In this document: in pieces, positions 47,479 through 59,990 of the stretch | How the letters are laid out: each line of letters starts with the position of its first letter | Position numbering within the stretch: position 1 is the first letter of the stretch | DNA from: Amanita rubescens | Taxonomy: Eukaryota; Basidiomycota; Agaricomycetes; Agaricales; Amanitaceae | Assembly (NCBI GenBank): GCA_015039365.1 | Contig: WION01000005.1 | Location: 1,116,001-1,180,000, forward strand | Length of the DNA stretch: 64,000 bases | Reading direction: 5' to 3' | The notes under the pieces: generated by a model | Told to the model about the DNA's origin: nothing | What the model saw: the letters and a program-made list of their open reading frames with translations, nothing else | Database searches by the model: none | Made by a program: the position numbers and the translations under genes

Positions 47479-49033
47479 TTAGTCTTCCGCGACCAAAACA
47501 ACTGCTTTCCCCTTATGCATGCCTTTCTGAACGTTCAGTATAACGTCTCCAACTTGGTCGAGACCGCGAGTGACATCCTCTTTGTATTTAATTTCACCGC
47601 TGGCGATAAGAGGTAAAACCTTCTCGTAGAACTCCTGGAGGAGATGAGGGTGTTGTTCTTCCAGGCGGAAGACGACGAAGCCCTGTATCATGAGGGATTG
47701 TACCATGACATTCATGAGGCCCTTCATGCAACGTCAGCCAAATATTATCGAGTCCCATATAAGAGGTGAGGTACCTTAATTGGCCTTTCGGGTTCGTTGT
47801 AAGCTAGCGTTTATATCAGCGGCCGCTAGACATTACAAGCGGTATAAAAGTACCTGAAATGGCGCCACAGATCTGCATCACCAAATGAAGAAACGTAAAT
47901 TGACGTGAAAATGAGGCTACTTACCAGGAGACGTCCATTCAAGTTCGCATTATTCAAGGCGGCTTCCAGAGTTTCTCCCCCAACATTATCCCAAACGCTT
48001 TACAAGACAAGTCATTGATAGATTGCACTAAACTTTTATGCTGCTTACATGTCAATCGGTCCTTCTCTGCGCAGAACGTCCTTCGTTTGGACCTGCTTGT
48101 AATTGAATGTGACATCCGCCCCAAGCGACTTGATAAATTCAAGTTTCTCAGGTGACCCAGCTGCAGCAATAGTCTTTAGACCATCACGTTTCGCGAGTTG
48201 AAGAACAAGACTACGAAAATTTGAGACAAGTTGTGAGACTGAAGAAAAACGCACGATCCAACGGGTCCTGCTGCGGCTGTTACGAACGCAGTCTCTCCCT
48301 GATCGTTTATATCAGTACCGCCATACTAGGGACACAGCGTTTAAACTAACTTTTTTCGCATTCGCATAAAGCTTCCAGCCGTAATAAGCGGTCTTGCCCG
48401 GCATTCCAGCCGCTCCCACAAATACGGACCAGGGAAGCCTGTACTTATTCTCGAGCACTATAAACTCGCTCAGTTCGCTCTTCCTGTATACATGGTACTC
48501 CTCATGCCCTTGATATCAAGCCGCTTCAATATAATCTTCAACAAATAACTAAAAACCTACGGAGTATCCCATGAATATGATCACCGGCCTTCACGCAGGG
48601 ATCTTCTGAACGTAGGACGTGACCTACTCCGAAGCCTGAGATACTGGTCTTCAAAGTCAGCACGTCCATGAGTGTCCACATTATCGACGTACGGTTCGCC
48701 CAGAGTAAATGCTGGCTAAAGTATGATGTCTCAGCTTGAAATTTACCACAACACGAGATTATATTAGTGACCCACCATGTAGGAAGGGATGTCCCTGTCA
48801 CGCATTTGCCCTCGCAAATACGGGTCGATTGAAAGCACCAAGGTCTTTAGCAGGAAACCGCCGCGAAGTTCGACCTTCTCAGGATCAATTTCTTGAGATC
48901 TATCGTACACCACCGTTTCCCCAGGGACGGGGTAACCTACGTACTGGTCAACATTTGTAGAAAGAACTTCGCCGAAAAACAAACCAGTTGGGATTGAGTT
49001 GAATAAAACGCGACTGTTCTTGACCAATACCAT
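47479..49033 (-). CDS. NADP-dependent medium-chain oxidoreductase (PTGR/leukotriene B4 dehydrogenase-like)
   Basis: A gene with about eight short exons. The first (48764-49033) starts MVLVKNSRVLFNSIPTGLF and includes KTLVLSIDPYLRGQMRD, a signature of this MDR subfamily. Next come ISGFGVGHVLRSEDP and KAGDHIHG. The Rossmann part has MPGKTAYYGWKLYANAKK, GETAFVTAAAGPVGS (the AAxGxxG nucleotide loop), LAKRDGLKTIAAAGSPEKLE, IKSLGADVTFNYK and VWDNVGGETLEAALNNANLN. The last exon gives MIQGFVVFRLEEQHPHLLQE and VQKGMHKGKAVVLVAED before the stop. It should reduce activated C=C bonds of enones or aldehydes using NADPH, in the cytosol. No zinc-ligand pattern is seen, as expected for this subfamily. Its 3' end is duplicated at 45367-45555. 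Confidence 0.82.
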
Positions 49034-50148
49034 AGTGAGACGTCAATTAATGCATGACGAAACACAGTGCATGGCTTAAATAGCCTTCACTTTGTAATGG
49101 TGTCTCAAGTTTCAACGGAGCGGCTACGCAACAAGTAACGTCATGATCGTCAGCGCCGGCGAAACGAAGATGTTTTGTCACTGCACCACAAACCATTATG
49201 CACGTATAAGTAATGAAAAAATCGAACAACAAACTATGATACTCGCGTGAACGGCCTTGGGCAATGGGCGTATGATTATGAATCGGAATCGGAATTGGAA
49301 AAACCGGAAACAAACAGGGATAAACATCGCGTCTTGCGCGCTGATCGATCTCGGCAACTCCCCGATCGTGAAAAGACGCGCCTCTTCTCTTGCTCCTCCA
49401 TCTTGTCGTCGCTAGCCTCTACGCTTTCTCGTCCTCCCCTCTACCTATAGGTCTGGGCAGCAAGCTCGTGTCGCTGCGCTTATCATCCCGTTGGCAAGGG
49501 TCCGGCCCGACCTGGCCCGACTTCTGAGCCGTTTTGGGCCTTTCCGCTTTCGAGCATTTCCCCACGCCTCGGAGCTTCCCCAAACGGAAATGCCACGCGA
49601 ACCCCAAACCAAAGCAAATGAATAAACCCCAGTCAAAAACGATTCTGTGAGAAACAGGCCAAAACCGCGTGGTTCCGTATGCAGCGGGATGGGACGGGTT
49701 TCAAACGCTTCTACGCCGTCACAATGTCCGATCTCGTCAAAATTTCCGCTCAACTCATCTCGAAACCGTTTGTCATACAAAGCATGCATTTGCCATTGGA
49801 AAATGTACAACCGTCTATTTCCGCTCCTCCCCGCTCGTTCCCGCTCCTCCCGCTCATTCCCGCTCCTCCCCGCTTGCTCCTGCTTCTCTCCGCTCCTCCC
49901 CGCCTGTTTCCGCTCACCCTCTTCACTCACACCTATCCCTGCTTCCCTCATCGTTCTCCCCATTCTCCTTGTCATCTTCTATCACTTTTTTCGACGTTGC
50001 TTTCGTATTCCCCTTCATCGGGTTTTGCGCCAAGAAGTTGTTGGGCGGACTGGATAGTGACTTGACGGAAGCTTGCGCTACATAAAGGAAAGAAGTTGTA
50101 AATCAAAGAATAACAGGAATATGACTTGAATCCTTACCTCGAGACTGA
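49034..50148. other. Intergenic region with a pyrimidine-rich simple repeat
   Basis: Holds the oxidoreductase promoter at its left edge. From about 49815 to 49920 the plus strand is a run of CCGCTCCT-like units (CGCTCCTCCCCGCT and variants). The minus-strand open frame 49445-49975 crosses this repeat and reads Arg/Glu/Gly-rich, so I regard it as low-complexity chance coding rather than a gene. Confidence 0.5.
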
Positions 50149-51170
50149 TCAACTTTGTATTCCTGTATAACGTAGGTACATATCAATCGAATTACGTCGC
50201 CCGTTATCTGACATACCTGTATCTACTAAGTGTCTGGACGAGTCTGTAAGTGCCGCCCAAACCTCATTAAACAGTGGTCGTGGATTCCTTTGTTGTTGTG
50301 CATCTTCCAGAAATTGATGTTGAAAAGATTCATATTCATATTCGTCAGCCAAGTCTTGCCGTTGTGTGAATATGACTTACTCGCGGCTGTGTTATACTTA
50401 GTGATGCGTTTGATTGCGCTCCCGTTACCAGTTGTCCTAGCTCGCTTTCCATTCGTGTTAGCGTTGGTATTGTTATTAGTGACGGAAGCCTTAGCTGTAC
50501 TCTGTCGTATAAGATTTGGTTCGATTGCGTTATTTAACTATAAAGGTTTTTGAGCGTCATCAAATGATAATGAAAGTCGGTTTGTAGTGGGAGAGGTGGA
50601 CATGGGATTCTTGGGAATATTGATCTAAGTGATCCGTATGACTCGTCTTGATGTGAACGACACTTGCCATTGTCTAGATATCAGCCGATTGTTGAGTCTT
50701 ATCAGCGGTGGTGTGCGATCTTCTTCAGAAGCCGGAGTCAGAGTGCTGCCGGCTGAAGTTGTCTACAAAACTCCCAGTTCTCAGAAGACTCGAGGCGACC
50801 GTTATCGCCGTGAGAGGGTGGTCGTACTTACCTCTGTTGTTTGACCAGGTGTTTCTGCTTCTCGAGGAATTGAAGCGTTGTAACTGTCAGCCATGGTTTG
50901 TGAATCAGAAGTACTGGTGCCAAAGGTCTTCACTTTTGCTTGTTGCTGGGATGCAGAACCAGCCTCTGCTTCGTCTTCATCTGTTGGTCTCGGCTTATTG
51001 ACATCTTTTTCATGTAAGGCCGAGTTTGAAATTGGGTGGCTGTTTAATGCACTGTCAAGAATACGTTATGACATAAATCTGGTAGTAGAGTTAAATGAAC
51101 ACACCGAGTTTATGGGCTTAATTATGTGAGAAGGAGACGCTTCCGAGCCTTGTAGAACTTGAGGAGACAT
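50149..51170 (-). CDS. Hypothetical protein, multi-exon, unrecognised
   Basis: Successive minus-strand exon candidates with GT..AG borders read as one hydrophilic protein: MSPQVLQGSEASPSHIIKPI, then ALHEKDVNKPRPTDEDEAEA, FGTSTSDSQTMADSYNASIP, GSTLTPASEEDRTPPLIRLN, then KASVTNNNTNANTNGKRAR, and finally YEYESFQHQFLEDAQQQ with LFNEVWAALTDSSRHLVDTG. Composition (Ser/Thr/Asn/Gln, short basic patches such as NGKRARTTG) fits an intrinsically disordered, possibly nuclear protein. One junction near 50360 would need either a very short intron or a different splice choice, so the model is tentative. No domain is recognised. Confidence 0.4.
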
Positions 51171-51580
51171 GCTCGAGAATCAAGATGAGGAATGCCAGTT
51201 TGAGAAAAAGCTGCTGATGAATGAGTTAGCCCAAGCTGGACGCGCATATAGGGAGGTTGACCCTAACCCCGACTCCGCCCCCGACGACTGATATTCGATC
51301 CTTGGGCATTATCAATCCCCCTTGGCATATTCATGCCATTGCCCATTAAATTAGGGTATTCGAGGTGTTCTATGTGGGTAGCAAAGCGATTGTGAATGGG
51401 AGCAGAGAGAAAGATAAAGATACCACGTGACGTGCACATTGATGCGCTTTCGACGCGCCCCAATGCTGAGTGCATAAATTGGTAAGATATTAATTAAACG
51501 GTAATTCTACAAGCCGTTATACTCTCATACAACAATGAAGCCATTTTAGCTACAAACCCTCCTGTTTACTGAGCCAATGA
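51171..51580. other. Intergenic, nothing recognised
   Basis: No motif in either strand. Presumed promoter of the minus-strand hypothetical gene at its left edge. Confidence 0.35.
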
Positions 51581-52054
51581 TCACATTATAGGCTGGTACT
51601 CTCCTCCCGGAGTCCCAGTCGCGACCAAGACCACGCCAGCACCATTATCGCAGCCCCAGTCGCCTTTCCCGCAGTCATCACTGTCATAGAAATAGATTTC
51701 ATAGTCTAAATCGTCTTCGCTATCATCGCTATTCTCCCCTCGACCGAGTTCGCGGGCGAGGTCAATGCCAACTTCGTACTTGTCTGCTATAATGGGAATC
51801 CAACCACGCTGAGAGTATTCGCAGCGAACCCAGTCAGGAGGAAAGGACTGTATGGCTTCTTTAAGTTTGGAGTTTGCGCCCATCTGAGGATCGTCATCGA
51901 CTTTGTGCCAAATGCGCCACTCTTCGAGAACATCCTTGAGCAGCAGAAGAGGGAGACTGAAAAAGAGACCTTCTGAGCAACCAGTGGCAGACTTGGCCTC
52001 TTGGCCGTCGACAAAGGTAGGACTAACGGATGACAGGAAGAAGGGTGCAGCCAA
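51581..52054 (-). pseudogene. SMI1/KNR4 family protein, partial
   Basis: The translation has the family block FVDGQEAKSATGCSEGLFFS, then LPLLLLKDVLEEWRIWHKVD, then FPPDWVRCEYSQRGWIPII and ADKYEVGIDLA. These are the core of SMI1/KNR4 proteins, which in yeast regulate cell-wall glucan synthesis. The usual N-terminal half of the domain is not found upstream in a continuous frame, a few residues are missing in the ADK..VGIDL turn, and the expected GQVIVFGRDFD strand is replaced by an acidic run (NSDDSEDDLDYEIYFYDSDD). I judge it a partial, probably non-functional copy; a short diverged gene cannot be excluded. Confidence 0.55.
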
Positions 52055-52489
52055 GTTGGAGCCCTATCTGTGGGATGTCATATTTGAGGGTATCACGGGG
52101 ATCTGGATATCTGTGGGTGAGCCATGCGCACAGCCTGTTCTAGGTTGTGATAAGAGAAGGATAAGCGGGAAAGAGGGCGGTGGATGGGTATAGAGCGCCT
52201 CTCGAGCAGAATCTCACTATGCATCTACTAAAGTGATGAGCTAGTATGCGATTATAGCGAACGCACGTTCATTTGTACAGAGGTCACTGTTTCTTGTCGA
52301 GGACGCAGTATCATTATCGCCAAACTTCTCGTCAATTTCATCATCAGAATCAGCCTTACCATGTTGACTTAGATCATCTCCTAGCTCCTCATCCAGTTCA
52401 TCACCACCTGCGCTGTAGAAATGAGATGGGTTCGTATTGGTAAAGGGGCTCGAGAAGAAAGCCGCGATGGACTCTAGGTGCCTCAGGTG

Positions 52490-52862
52490 TTAGCACACGA
52501 GGTGGAAGCAGAAAAGGACTGGGCGCACTCGGAGATAGAAGTGACAGAGGACTAGGTACGTTCGGAGTTGGAAGCAACGAGGGACTAGGTGTTCGAGGCG
52601 ACCCGGTTTGGCCAAATGAGATTGTTGTTGAACATGTGTAGAGCGGGGACGAATGCTATCCATTATCATCACCGTCTGCATCATGGGGATGAGGTGACTC
52701 AGGTGAGGATGTAGGCAGTGTTTGTATTGGTGTAGGTGTCAGGGAAGAGAGCCGTGATGGGCTTGGTGGTGGTGGGGAATGTACCTGAGGCGTTGGCGCA
52801 CGAGAAGGGAGCGAAGGAGGACTAGGTGATCGAGGGGACTCGTATTGGTATCGTTCCTTCAC
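52490..52862 (-). repeat. Duplicated Pro/Ser-rich coding-like segment
   Basis: Two minus-strand stretches read similar Pro/Ser-rich protein: about 52780-52850 (SPRSPSPPSLPSRAPTPQV) and about 52490-52610 (GSPRTPSPSLLPTPNVPSPL). They are in different frames and no clear start, splice sites or domain link them. They may be remains of a disordered tail, possibly of the adjacent SMI1/KNR4-like gene. Evidence for an expressed gene is weak. Confidence 0.3.
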
Positions 52863-53479
52863 GGTTTGTACCAGATCAGGCTGCTCTGGAACATGTGTAG
52901 AGCATGGACGGACGCTCCTGCTCTATACCTCGGTCAAGACAAGACTAATGTGATCATATCAAGCACATACCATATTGCTAGGTGCACGAGGAGGGCTGAG
53001 TCCGGGTTACAGCAAGCTGTACATGGCTCTGAAACTGCCAAGTCGTGCTGCTCGGCAAGTAGGAGATGTTTATGGCGTAATTACTATGTCCTTGGTTGCA
53101 CCCATTGACCGCCTTCTACAGAACTTCTGTGGAGGCAGCAGTTGGAACGTTGAGTTCATGTGTGGACTTAGCAGATTTCGCGCCAGGTGTGTAACGTGTA
53201 AAATCCATTGCATGACGTGCCAGTACAAGCGTGTAAAAACGTCGAACTACGGAGTTGCGCGGGTTGGCGCGGCTGGGGTGCTGTTTTGCACTGTTTTGCA
53301 CGGACCCGTGCGGGCTACCCATGGACCATTTTTGACTGGGTGAACTTTGAAAAGGAAAAACACACAACTCGAATAGCGAGAGATCTATATAATCTCGAGC
53401 CTCTCTCACTGTCAATTGAGAAAAGCCCTACAAAGAGCTTATAGTAATACTAGAACTACGCTACTGTTGTAACGGCTGG
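52863..53479. other. Intergenic, nothing recognised
   Basis: Open frames here (for example 52975-53343) lack motifs. The region ends at the left edge of the NLR copy B homology block. Confidence 0.4.
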
Positions 53480-53603
53480 AGGTCACGGGTTATCCCGATA
53501 AAAATAGTAGGCGCCCGTTGTCCTCTTTAGTCCAACATGGTCGGATTCCTCGTGTTCGTTCTATCGACAAGTCTTTGCGAATGTGCTAATAATTTCGAAA
53601 CAG

Positions 53604-56600
53604 TGACGCAAGATCATCGATTACGATAACAAGTGACTGGGCATACATATCTACCATCACCAAATACTGACCATCGCCTTTGCAGTTGTTGAAGCGGTGA
53701 ATCTGTCATGTCCCGCCCTTTCTAGACAACAAAGCAGGGTCGAAATTGTCATTGGTGGCAAACGTTACCGTACGGAGAGCGTCAAATTGAAGAAAGAAAA
53801 GAATGCCCGATGGGACTCCAAATTGCACATGTGAGCCTTCATCTATCCTGTTAGTAACGTTTAACTCACGTTTCGGAGCCCATTCTTGGACAACTCATCA
53901 AAACTCACAATCGCTATATTACACGATAGCCGTTTCGGGGACAAGTGCCTTGCCAAGATTGACATTGAATTGGGGCATCTTTTTAAGCTTCAATATTCGC
54001 AACCGAATGAATGCAAGTAACATCCAGCTGTTGATTGGTCATACCAATGTTGAAAACTTGACAATTTAGGTGTATTCTGTCCTTGGTCGATAGGAATGGA
54101 AATCCGAGCCCGGCCAAGCTATCCGTTCGAATAACGCAAGATTCAGCGTCTGCGGTTGCAGGCGATGCGCTGAAGCAAACCAAAACGTCTGCCCAAAAGC
54201 TCTCCCAGCCCATCGTCTCCGATGTGTCTGGCGCTTTTACCAATATTTCAGACACCGTGTCAAATCAACAGAACCTAGTAACATCGTTCAATTCTCTTAT
54301 GAAGAAATTCGAACCACTGGTTAAGATCGCAGATGAAGTTGCAAAGGTTCGTCTTCTGTATCTTCTCCTTCATTGGACGATCTGAATTGATTATTTTTTC
54401 AAAAGATCCATCCTTATGTCAATGTCGCGTGGCAGGTGCTTTCTGCCGGAATGAAGGTGAGTTAACTCGATTATTCTGGTCCTTTTCTTCATACGCATCT
54501 ATTCGATCAGATGGTGCAAGCACAACAAGCTCGGGATGTGAAGATTCTAGATCTCGTCAGAGCGATGGAGAATACCTACTCGTTTGTGGTTTCCGCCGAC
54601 GAACTGAAGAGCCACCCTGTTCTTCAAGACATCATGGAAGAAATACTGAAGCAAACGATTGAATGCGGGTATTTCATTCAAAATTATACACGACGCAACT
54701 TTGGAAGTACGTGGTATGCTCTTTGAAACATGATAGCGGTTTTATTGAAGGTCGACCAGACAGTGTCATTGTTCATCCTTTTACCGACGTCGACCATCAG
54801 ATAGCTAAATTCTGCACTGCGTTCGCGGGTCTTCGGGAAAATTTCGATTCAAGACTTTTGCTGACGACGACCTTGTTGGTGTCCTCCGTCGATATGATAG
54901 GTGCGTGTCCATACACTTTCAGACATTTTACTTGTCTCATGACTTCCACCTAGCACGTCTTCAATTGCTGAAACCAGAGGATATGGACGAATACAATCGC
55001 ACTCCTTGTCTTGAGAATACGAGGCGCAACGTCATTAACGACATTAAAAAGTGGATCGCGGATGACTCGAACGAGGGAAAGAAGGTTTTGTGGGTATACG
55101 GCATGGCCGGGACGGGGAAGAGTACTCTGTCGACTACAATCGCACAGATCACGCGTGGGTTCCACCGCTTGGGCGCTTTCTTTTTTTTCAACCGTGATAT
55201 ACCACAAAGGAACTTTGCAACATTGATCAGAACGCTCGCATTTCGGCTTGCCATGTTCGATGCTCGCTTCGGTGCTACAATCTCGCGGGTGGTGACAAAT
55301 TACGACAATATGGCTGGAATGCCTCTGGAGTTTCAATTCGAAAATTTGCTGTCAGCTAACGCCCTGGAATCTGTGGAATGGTCCGGAGGACCAATTGTTT
55401 TGATTATTGATGCTTTGGACGAGTGCGGAAGTGAAACAGATCGCAAGATCTTAATGCAGGTTCTGTCAAAGGGCTTTTCTGATCTCCCTTCCTTCATTCG
55501 AATTATGGTTGTCAGCCGGCATGAACCAGACATTCAGCGCGCACTAGGATCCCATTCCCATGTGCGCCCGTACCCTCTGGACATTGATTCTGTGACAAAC
55601 AAAGATGATGTTTCGAAATTTATTCGACATCGGTTGGAGGAAATACGTATAAAGGATGGATACTTAGGTGATCATTGGCCCGGCAACGACAAAATCGCTC
55701 CCTAGCCAACGGTGCAGGTGGCCTATTCATATGGGCATCAACTGCATGTTTGTATATCGAGAGCTATGATCCCGATCGACGGCTTTCCGAGCTCGTTAAC
55801 AAGCAGCCAGAGGGTAGTTCTGGACCGTTTGCACAGCTGGACAGCCTTTATGAAACAGGTCTACAATCCGCCGATTTGTGGAATGACCGATCATTCCGCT
55901 CGGACTGCTGCAACATACTAGGTGTGATCCTATGTGCGCGAGTCCCCCTGTCGTGTTCTGTCATTGATGCTCTCCTCACGCTACCTCAAAACATGCCATC
56001 TTTCAAATCAGTCTCTCGCCTGAGATGTGTTCTTGACGTCAGCGAAACAGAGCGGATCCGTATCCTTCATCCCTCGTTCTACGACTATCTATCGGAACGG
56101 TGCAGAGACAAGCCTTGGTTCATCGACCTCGAACGTCATAACAAAGAACTCGCCATTCGCTGCATCAAACTTCTGGACAAAGAATTACGAGAAAATATCT
56201 GCGACATGACGCTTCCATATCTGAGCCGGAAAAATACCCTAGATGAGGCTATATCCTATGCGTGTAAATTCTGGATAGAACATACCTGTCTTGTTTCAGA
56301 CGTTACGGACGATATTGTAAATCAAACGTATGTTTTCTTGGTGAAGCATCTACTGCATTGGATGGAGGCAATGGCGATATTGAACTCCCATGACCAAACA
56401 ATTCGATCGATTCACAATCTCATGGAGTGGCTCCGGGTTCGTCCTCCAATATGCGTAATGGGAGCTTTCCACTCACGTTTTCATACAGAAATCATCGCTA
56501 AGCCATACGGACCTCCACCAGCTTCTTTATGACGGTCACAGGTTTGCACAGTACTTCGCAAACACCATCAAGGAGCACCCACTGTTGCTTTACACAACAG

Positions 56601-57295
56601 CCTTACCATTCACTCCAACAAATACGAGCATCTTCAAGAAATTTTATCACAGCGGCCTGCCAAAAGTTGTTTGTGGTGTGGACAAGATGTGGTCTCCAGA
56701 GTTAATCCAGCTCCAAGGCCACGGTGACTCGATTCGTTCCGTCGCATTCTCGCCTGATGGATCAAAAATCATCTCGGGGTCAGATGACAAGACCATTCGA
56801 GTTTGGGATGCAAGCACTGGCGTCGAGATCCTCCCACCCTTTCGAGGCCACGATGACTGGATTTGTTCCGTCGCATTCTCGCCTGATGGATCCAAAATCA
56901 TCTCAGTGTCAAATGACAAGACCATTCGAGTTTGGGATGCAAGCACTGGTGTCGATATGCTCCCACCCCTTCGAGGCCATGATGACTGGATTCGTTCCGT
57001 CGCATTCTCGCCTGATGGATCCAAAATATCGGGGTCAGATGATCAGTCCATTCGAGTTTGGGATGCAAGCACTGGCATTGTGTTACCGCATCCACAAATA
57101 GCAGCTGGTGATACCCCTAGGCATGCAATGGATGAACTGATGATAGGTGGGTGGATCACAAATATCAATACCGGCAGGTATATGGGAGCACTTCCTGTCG
57201 GTGCATCCTTTCATTCTGGGCAAGTTCATGGGTCTACTTACGTTGGATGGACGGCGGGATATAAACTTGTGCTTATTCATTTCCCTGAGCAATAG
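53604..57295 (+). pseudogene. NLR copy B: C2 - NACHT - 3xWD40, broken
   Basis: Plus-strand paralog of NLR A sharing its exon layout. Homology begins near 53480, but the short first exon with the start codon (MASS in copies A and C) is deleted; sequence jumps from the upstream leader straight into the next intron. C2-like segment, helical linker, P-loop GMAGTGKST and Walker B IVLIIDALDECG are present. A one-base loss near 55700 (DKIAP then stop, where A reads DKISS) breaks the NACHT exon. The last intron is 34 nt (56455-56488). Only three WD40 repeats follow (56711 to about 57090), the last lacking the same Ile codon as in copy A, then the conserved tail to HFPEQ. Homology to A ends about 20 bp after the stop. 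It is probably dead, unless the frameshift is a sequence error and another start is used. Confidence 0.8.
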
Positions 57296-58157
57296 AAATC
57301 ACCTCTTGATAGATTGGCGTTCATGTATTAGGGCCATACATCATGTACTTATCATCGTAGTAGGGGCCGCCAAGCGGCGGATCCATTTTCTCATGTTCAA
57401 GTAGTGTTGGCAAAGCTCCTGGATCTCTCTGTGCGCAGATACCTGGGTATGGGGTTTCTACATATATATCAAGCGGCATGAGTAGGTCCAGGCTAATCGT
57501 AAGAGAATAAATTTGAATAATAGACTGCAATCCACGTCATTAAGGCCCATCAATTACCATAGATGAAAGTAAGATGATGACAGCAAAAAACCCGGCCTAG
57601 AACAAAAGAGATGTACTATTACTTCAAGGCAAGCCGCAGGGATAGCCTTCCTCCTTAACCCGCTGCCACTCCCGGAACTCGTCCCACTCACTCTCTTCAC
57701 TCGACGTTCTCCTTTTGTTTGCCTGTGCCTTTGTCATCGACGATGAGTAACATTAGTTGTTGGGGGAAGGAGGCGGAGTACCGCAGTTCCAGCACATGCT
57801 GAACGACATCCAGTGGTGGATGCGCTTGGGGGATAGTATAATGATCGCAGTGCGTTGGACGATGGGACCGTATAGACCACATCGATTTTTGCTTAAGCAT
57901 TTGCGGTTGCGTTGACTTTTTGGTTGAGGAGAGTAGTTTGAGAAGCGGGCGAAGGGTGGCAGGAAGAGGAAGGGAAGCCGACGAGAATAGTGCCAGTTGT
58001 AGATGTTCGAACCTATACTGCCACCGATGTTTCTTCAAATCACGGCTGAAAATGGTGATTGAAATCGAATCCATTCTCATGACACTGAACGATAAACAAC
58101 TCGACACAATACTCTTCACCGCCCATTAATTGTCGCCGTCGAATCCCTCCTCACAGT
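57296..58157. other. Intergenic, nothing firm
   Basis: A minus-strand frame (57321-57530) ends MDPPLGGPYYDDKYMMYG and has somewhat protein-like composition, but no start, domain or partner exon is recognised. A second open frame (57697-58119) looks like chance. Confidence 0.35.
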
Positions 58158-59990
58158 CTATCCTTCGCCAGCACCAGCGCCGCCCCCACCCCCACTTTCT
58201 CCATCCCCCAAAGGCAGAGGCGGCCGATTAGGAATCTTCTCAATCTCCTTCGCGTCCTCCCACGCGTCCTCCCACGTCTCCAAATTCTTCCATCGCACAT
58301 TAGCAAACCAAAAAAAAGCCGCACCGCCGACACACCTTTTTCGCCCAATCCCGATAGCTCCGATACACATCTCTCTCAAATCCGCGACTGAACTGGTCCA
58401 GATCAGCTTGTATGGCGGTACACGAATACTTGAGATCTGCAGCTGACAAATGGAGCGCTTCTTCCAGCTCCGGGCGCGATATATGTAGTCAGTTAACGGC
58501 AGCGATGACAACAAGTGTAAGAACTCCTCACCTGAGCGATCGTCTCTCGCGTCTTGGTGATTCCAGTGAATAAGACCTCGCAGCGGTGGGCGATTTGGAA
58601 AGAGGTGCATCCTCCGAGTGCTGCGGTTCTGCAGTTTCCGCTGTGGTGTCCTCCGCCGCAATCGCAGACATGATCGGTTCAGATGGCTCAGCTTGCTCCC
58701 CGCTATCTGATTCGCTCGGGCTGTTCATCTTTGGAACCGCAACGCTCGAAGGAAGACTAGGGGATAGACTCGTCACGCCCCTCCCCCTCTCCAACGCCTC
58801 TTCCAATCTCTGCGCCTCCTTTTCGCTCTTTTCCAGTTCCTCCAGCGGCTCTGCCCAGTTTTGCTCGAGTTCCTGGAGCTGCAGTCGCGTGGGTTAATAG
58901 CAGCTAAAGTACGTAAAATAGGGAGTTCTTACCCGTTTGGTGCTGCAGATGTAGGTAGCGTCTACAGCTTACCCTGTCTTTTCGATCCATTTCGTCCGAC
59001 TCGTTCAAGCTGAACCCGATGAGCGCCGCACACAAGTCGGAATGGTCCTAACATAATCTTTGTTCGTCCGGTGAGCACAGGTATACTGTCCATACAGCGG
59101 ACTTACCAGACCAGCGTTTCGAGTGAATTTCTCCATTGGGTCGCTGATGTGACTGGCAAACTTGAGCGTGAAAGCCTCCGAGTCGAGGAAACGTTGATCA
59201 GGGTTGCGAAGGGGGTGTGCAGTGGAGGATTGGATAGGACGGCGTAGGCTGGTGAGGCATTAGGATCGATAGGGTTGTGAGAGGGAGCTTCTTGGGCAAA
59301 ACGGACAAAGGGGGCGAGTCTAATCATCAGCGAGTGAGTTTAATGCAATGGGAGAGGATCGTACCGATGAGACTGCTCCGTCCAAGAAGCGATGAAAGAC
59401 AATGGGGCGCATTGCGAGACGGTTGAGAAAGGTCCATAACATGCTCCTGCGAGCAATCATGGCAGTGTCCTTGCCTGTTTGACGGCATAGTCGCTGATGG
59501 ACTGCTTTGAGGGGATGGGAGGCGGGTAGAGCTTGACGAGTGAAACTCGAATTCGGAGCCGAGTGTCAGAGTAGATCTATCGCAGTGGGACCGATCAACA
59601 AACCATGTGGCGGTTACGGATCGGAATTACCAGGCATAACAATACCAAACACCACTTCCGGCCCCGGCTTTCCAATAATACCGACGACTCCCACATCAAA
59701 ATATTTGCTTTCATTCGAACCGTTGAAGCGCAGGAATCGGTAACGCTCATCCTGTGACAGTCCTGAGTCGGCCGATCGTGCCGAAGATTGTCTCGGCCTG
59801 TGAATCAACCGCCAACTTTTATATGTGAAAATTGTTGATCGGTTCGTCGAACGCGATGATCGTGTTGCGGTCAGAAGGACATATTCCCTCGCTATACCTT
59901 TAGTTCCATCGCCGTTTCGAATCCTGCAACAACCCAACCATTTCCAATTCAAAGGGTTCAAACCCCGGCTCAACAACGTTCACCGCCTCG
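58158..59990 (-). pseudogene. SNX41: Sorting nexin SNX41/ATG20-like, degenerate
   Basis: The PX-domain part is recognisable as SLVKLYP and PPIPSKQSISDYAVKQ, then GKDTAMIARRS and FLNRLAMRPIVFHRFLD, with a frame change between the two near 59490 and missing residues. The BAR-like part has RLAPFVRFAQEAPSHNPIDP, then LDSEAFTLKFASHISDPMEK in another frame, LCAALIGFSLNESDE, LQELEQNWAEPLEELEKSEK, LKYSCTAIQADLDQF and WAKKNLETWEDAWEDAKEIE up to the stop at 58158. Intact relatives act in endosome-to-Golgi sorting and selective autophagy. At least two frameshifts and internal deletions in the PX half argue for a pseudogene, although the C-terminal half still splices cleanly. The 5' limit is uncertain. 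Confidence 0.65.

Noticed and set aside
49445..49975. 176-codon minus-strand frame rich in Arg, Glu and Gly
   Set aside because: About half of it is translated from a simple CCGCTCCT-type repeat; the remainder has no motif.
52975..53343. 122-codon plus-strand frame
   Set aside because: No motif, no splice-linked partner exon; overlapped by an equally long antisense frame.
56724..57101. 125-codon plus-strand frame in NLR B
   Set aside because: Alternative frame of the three WD40 repeats, same explanation as for copy A.
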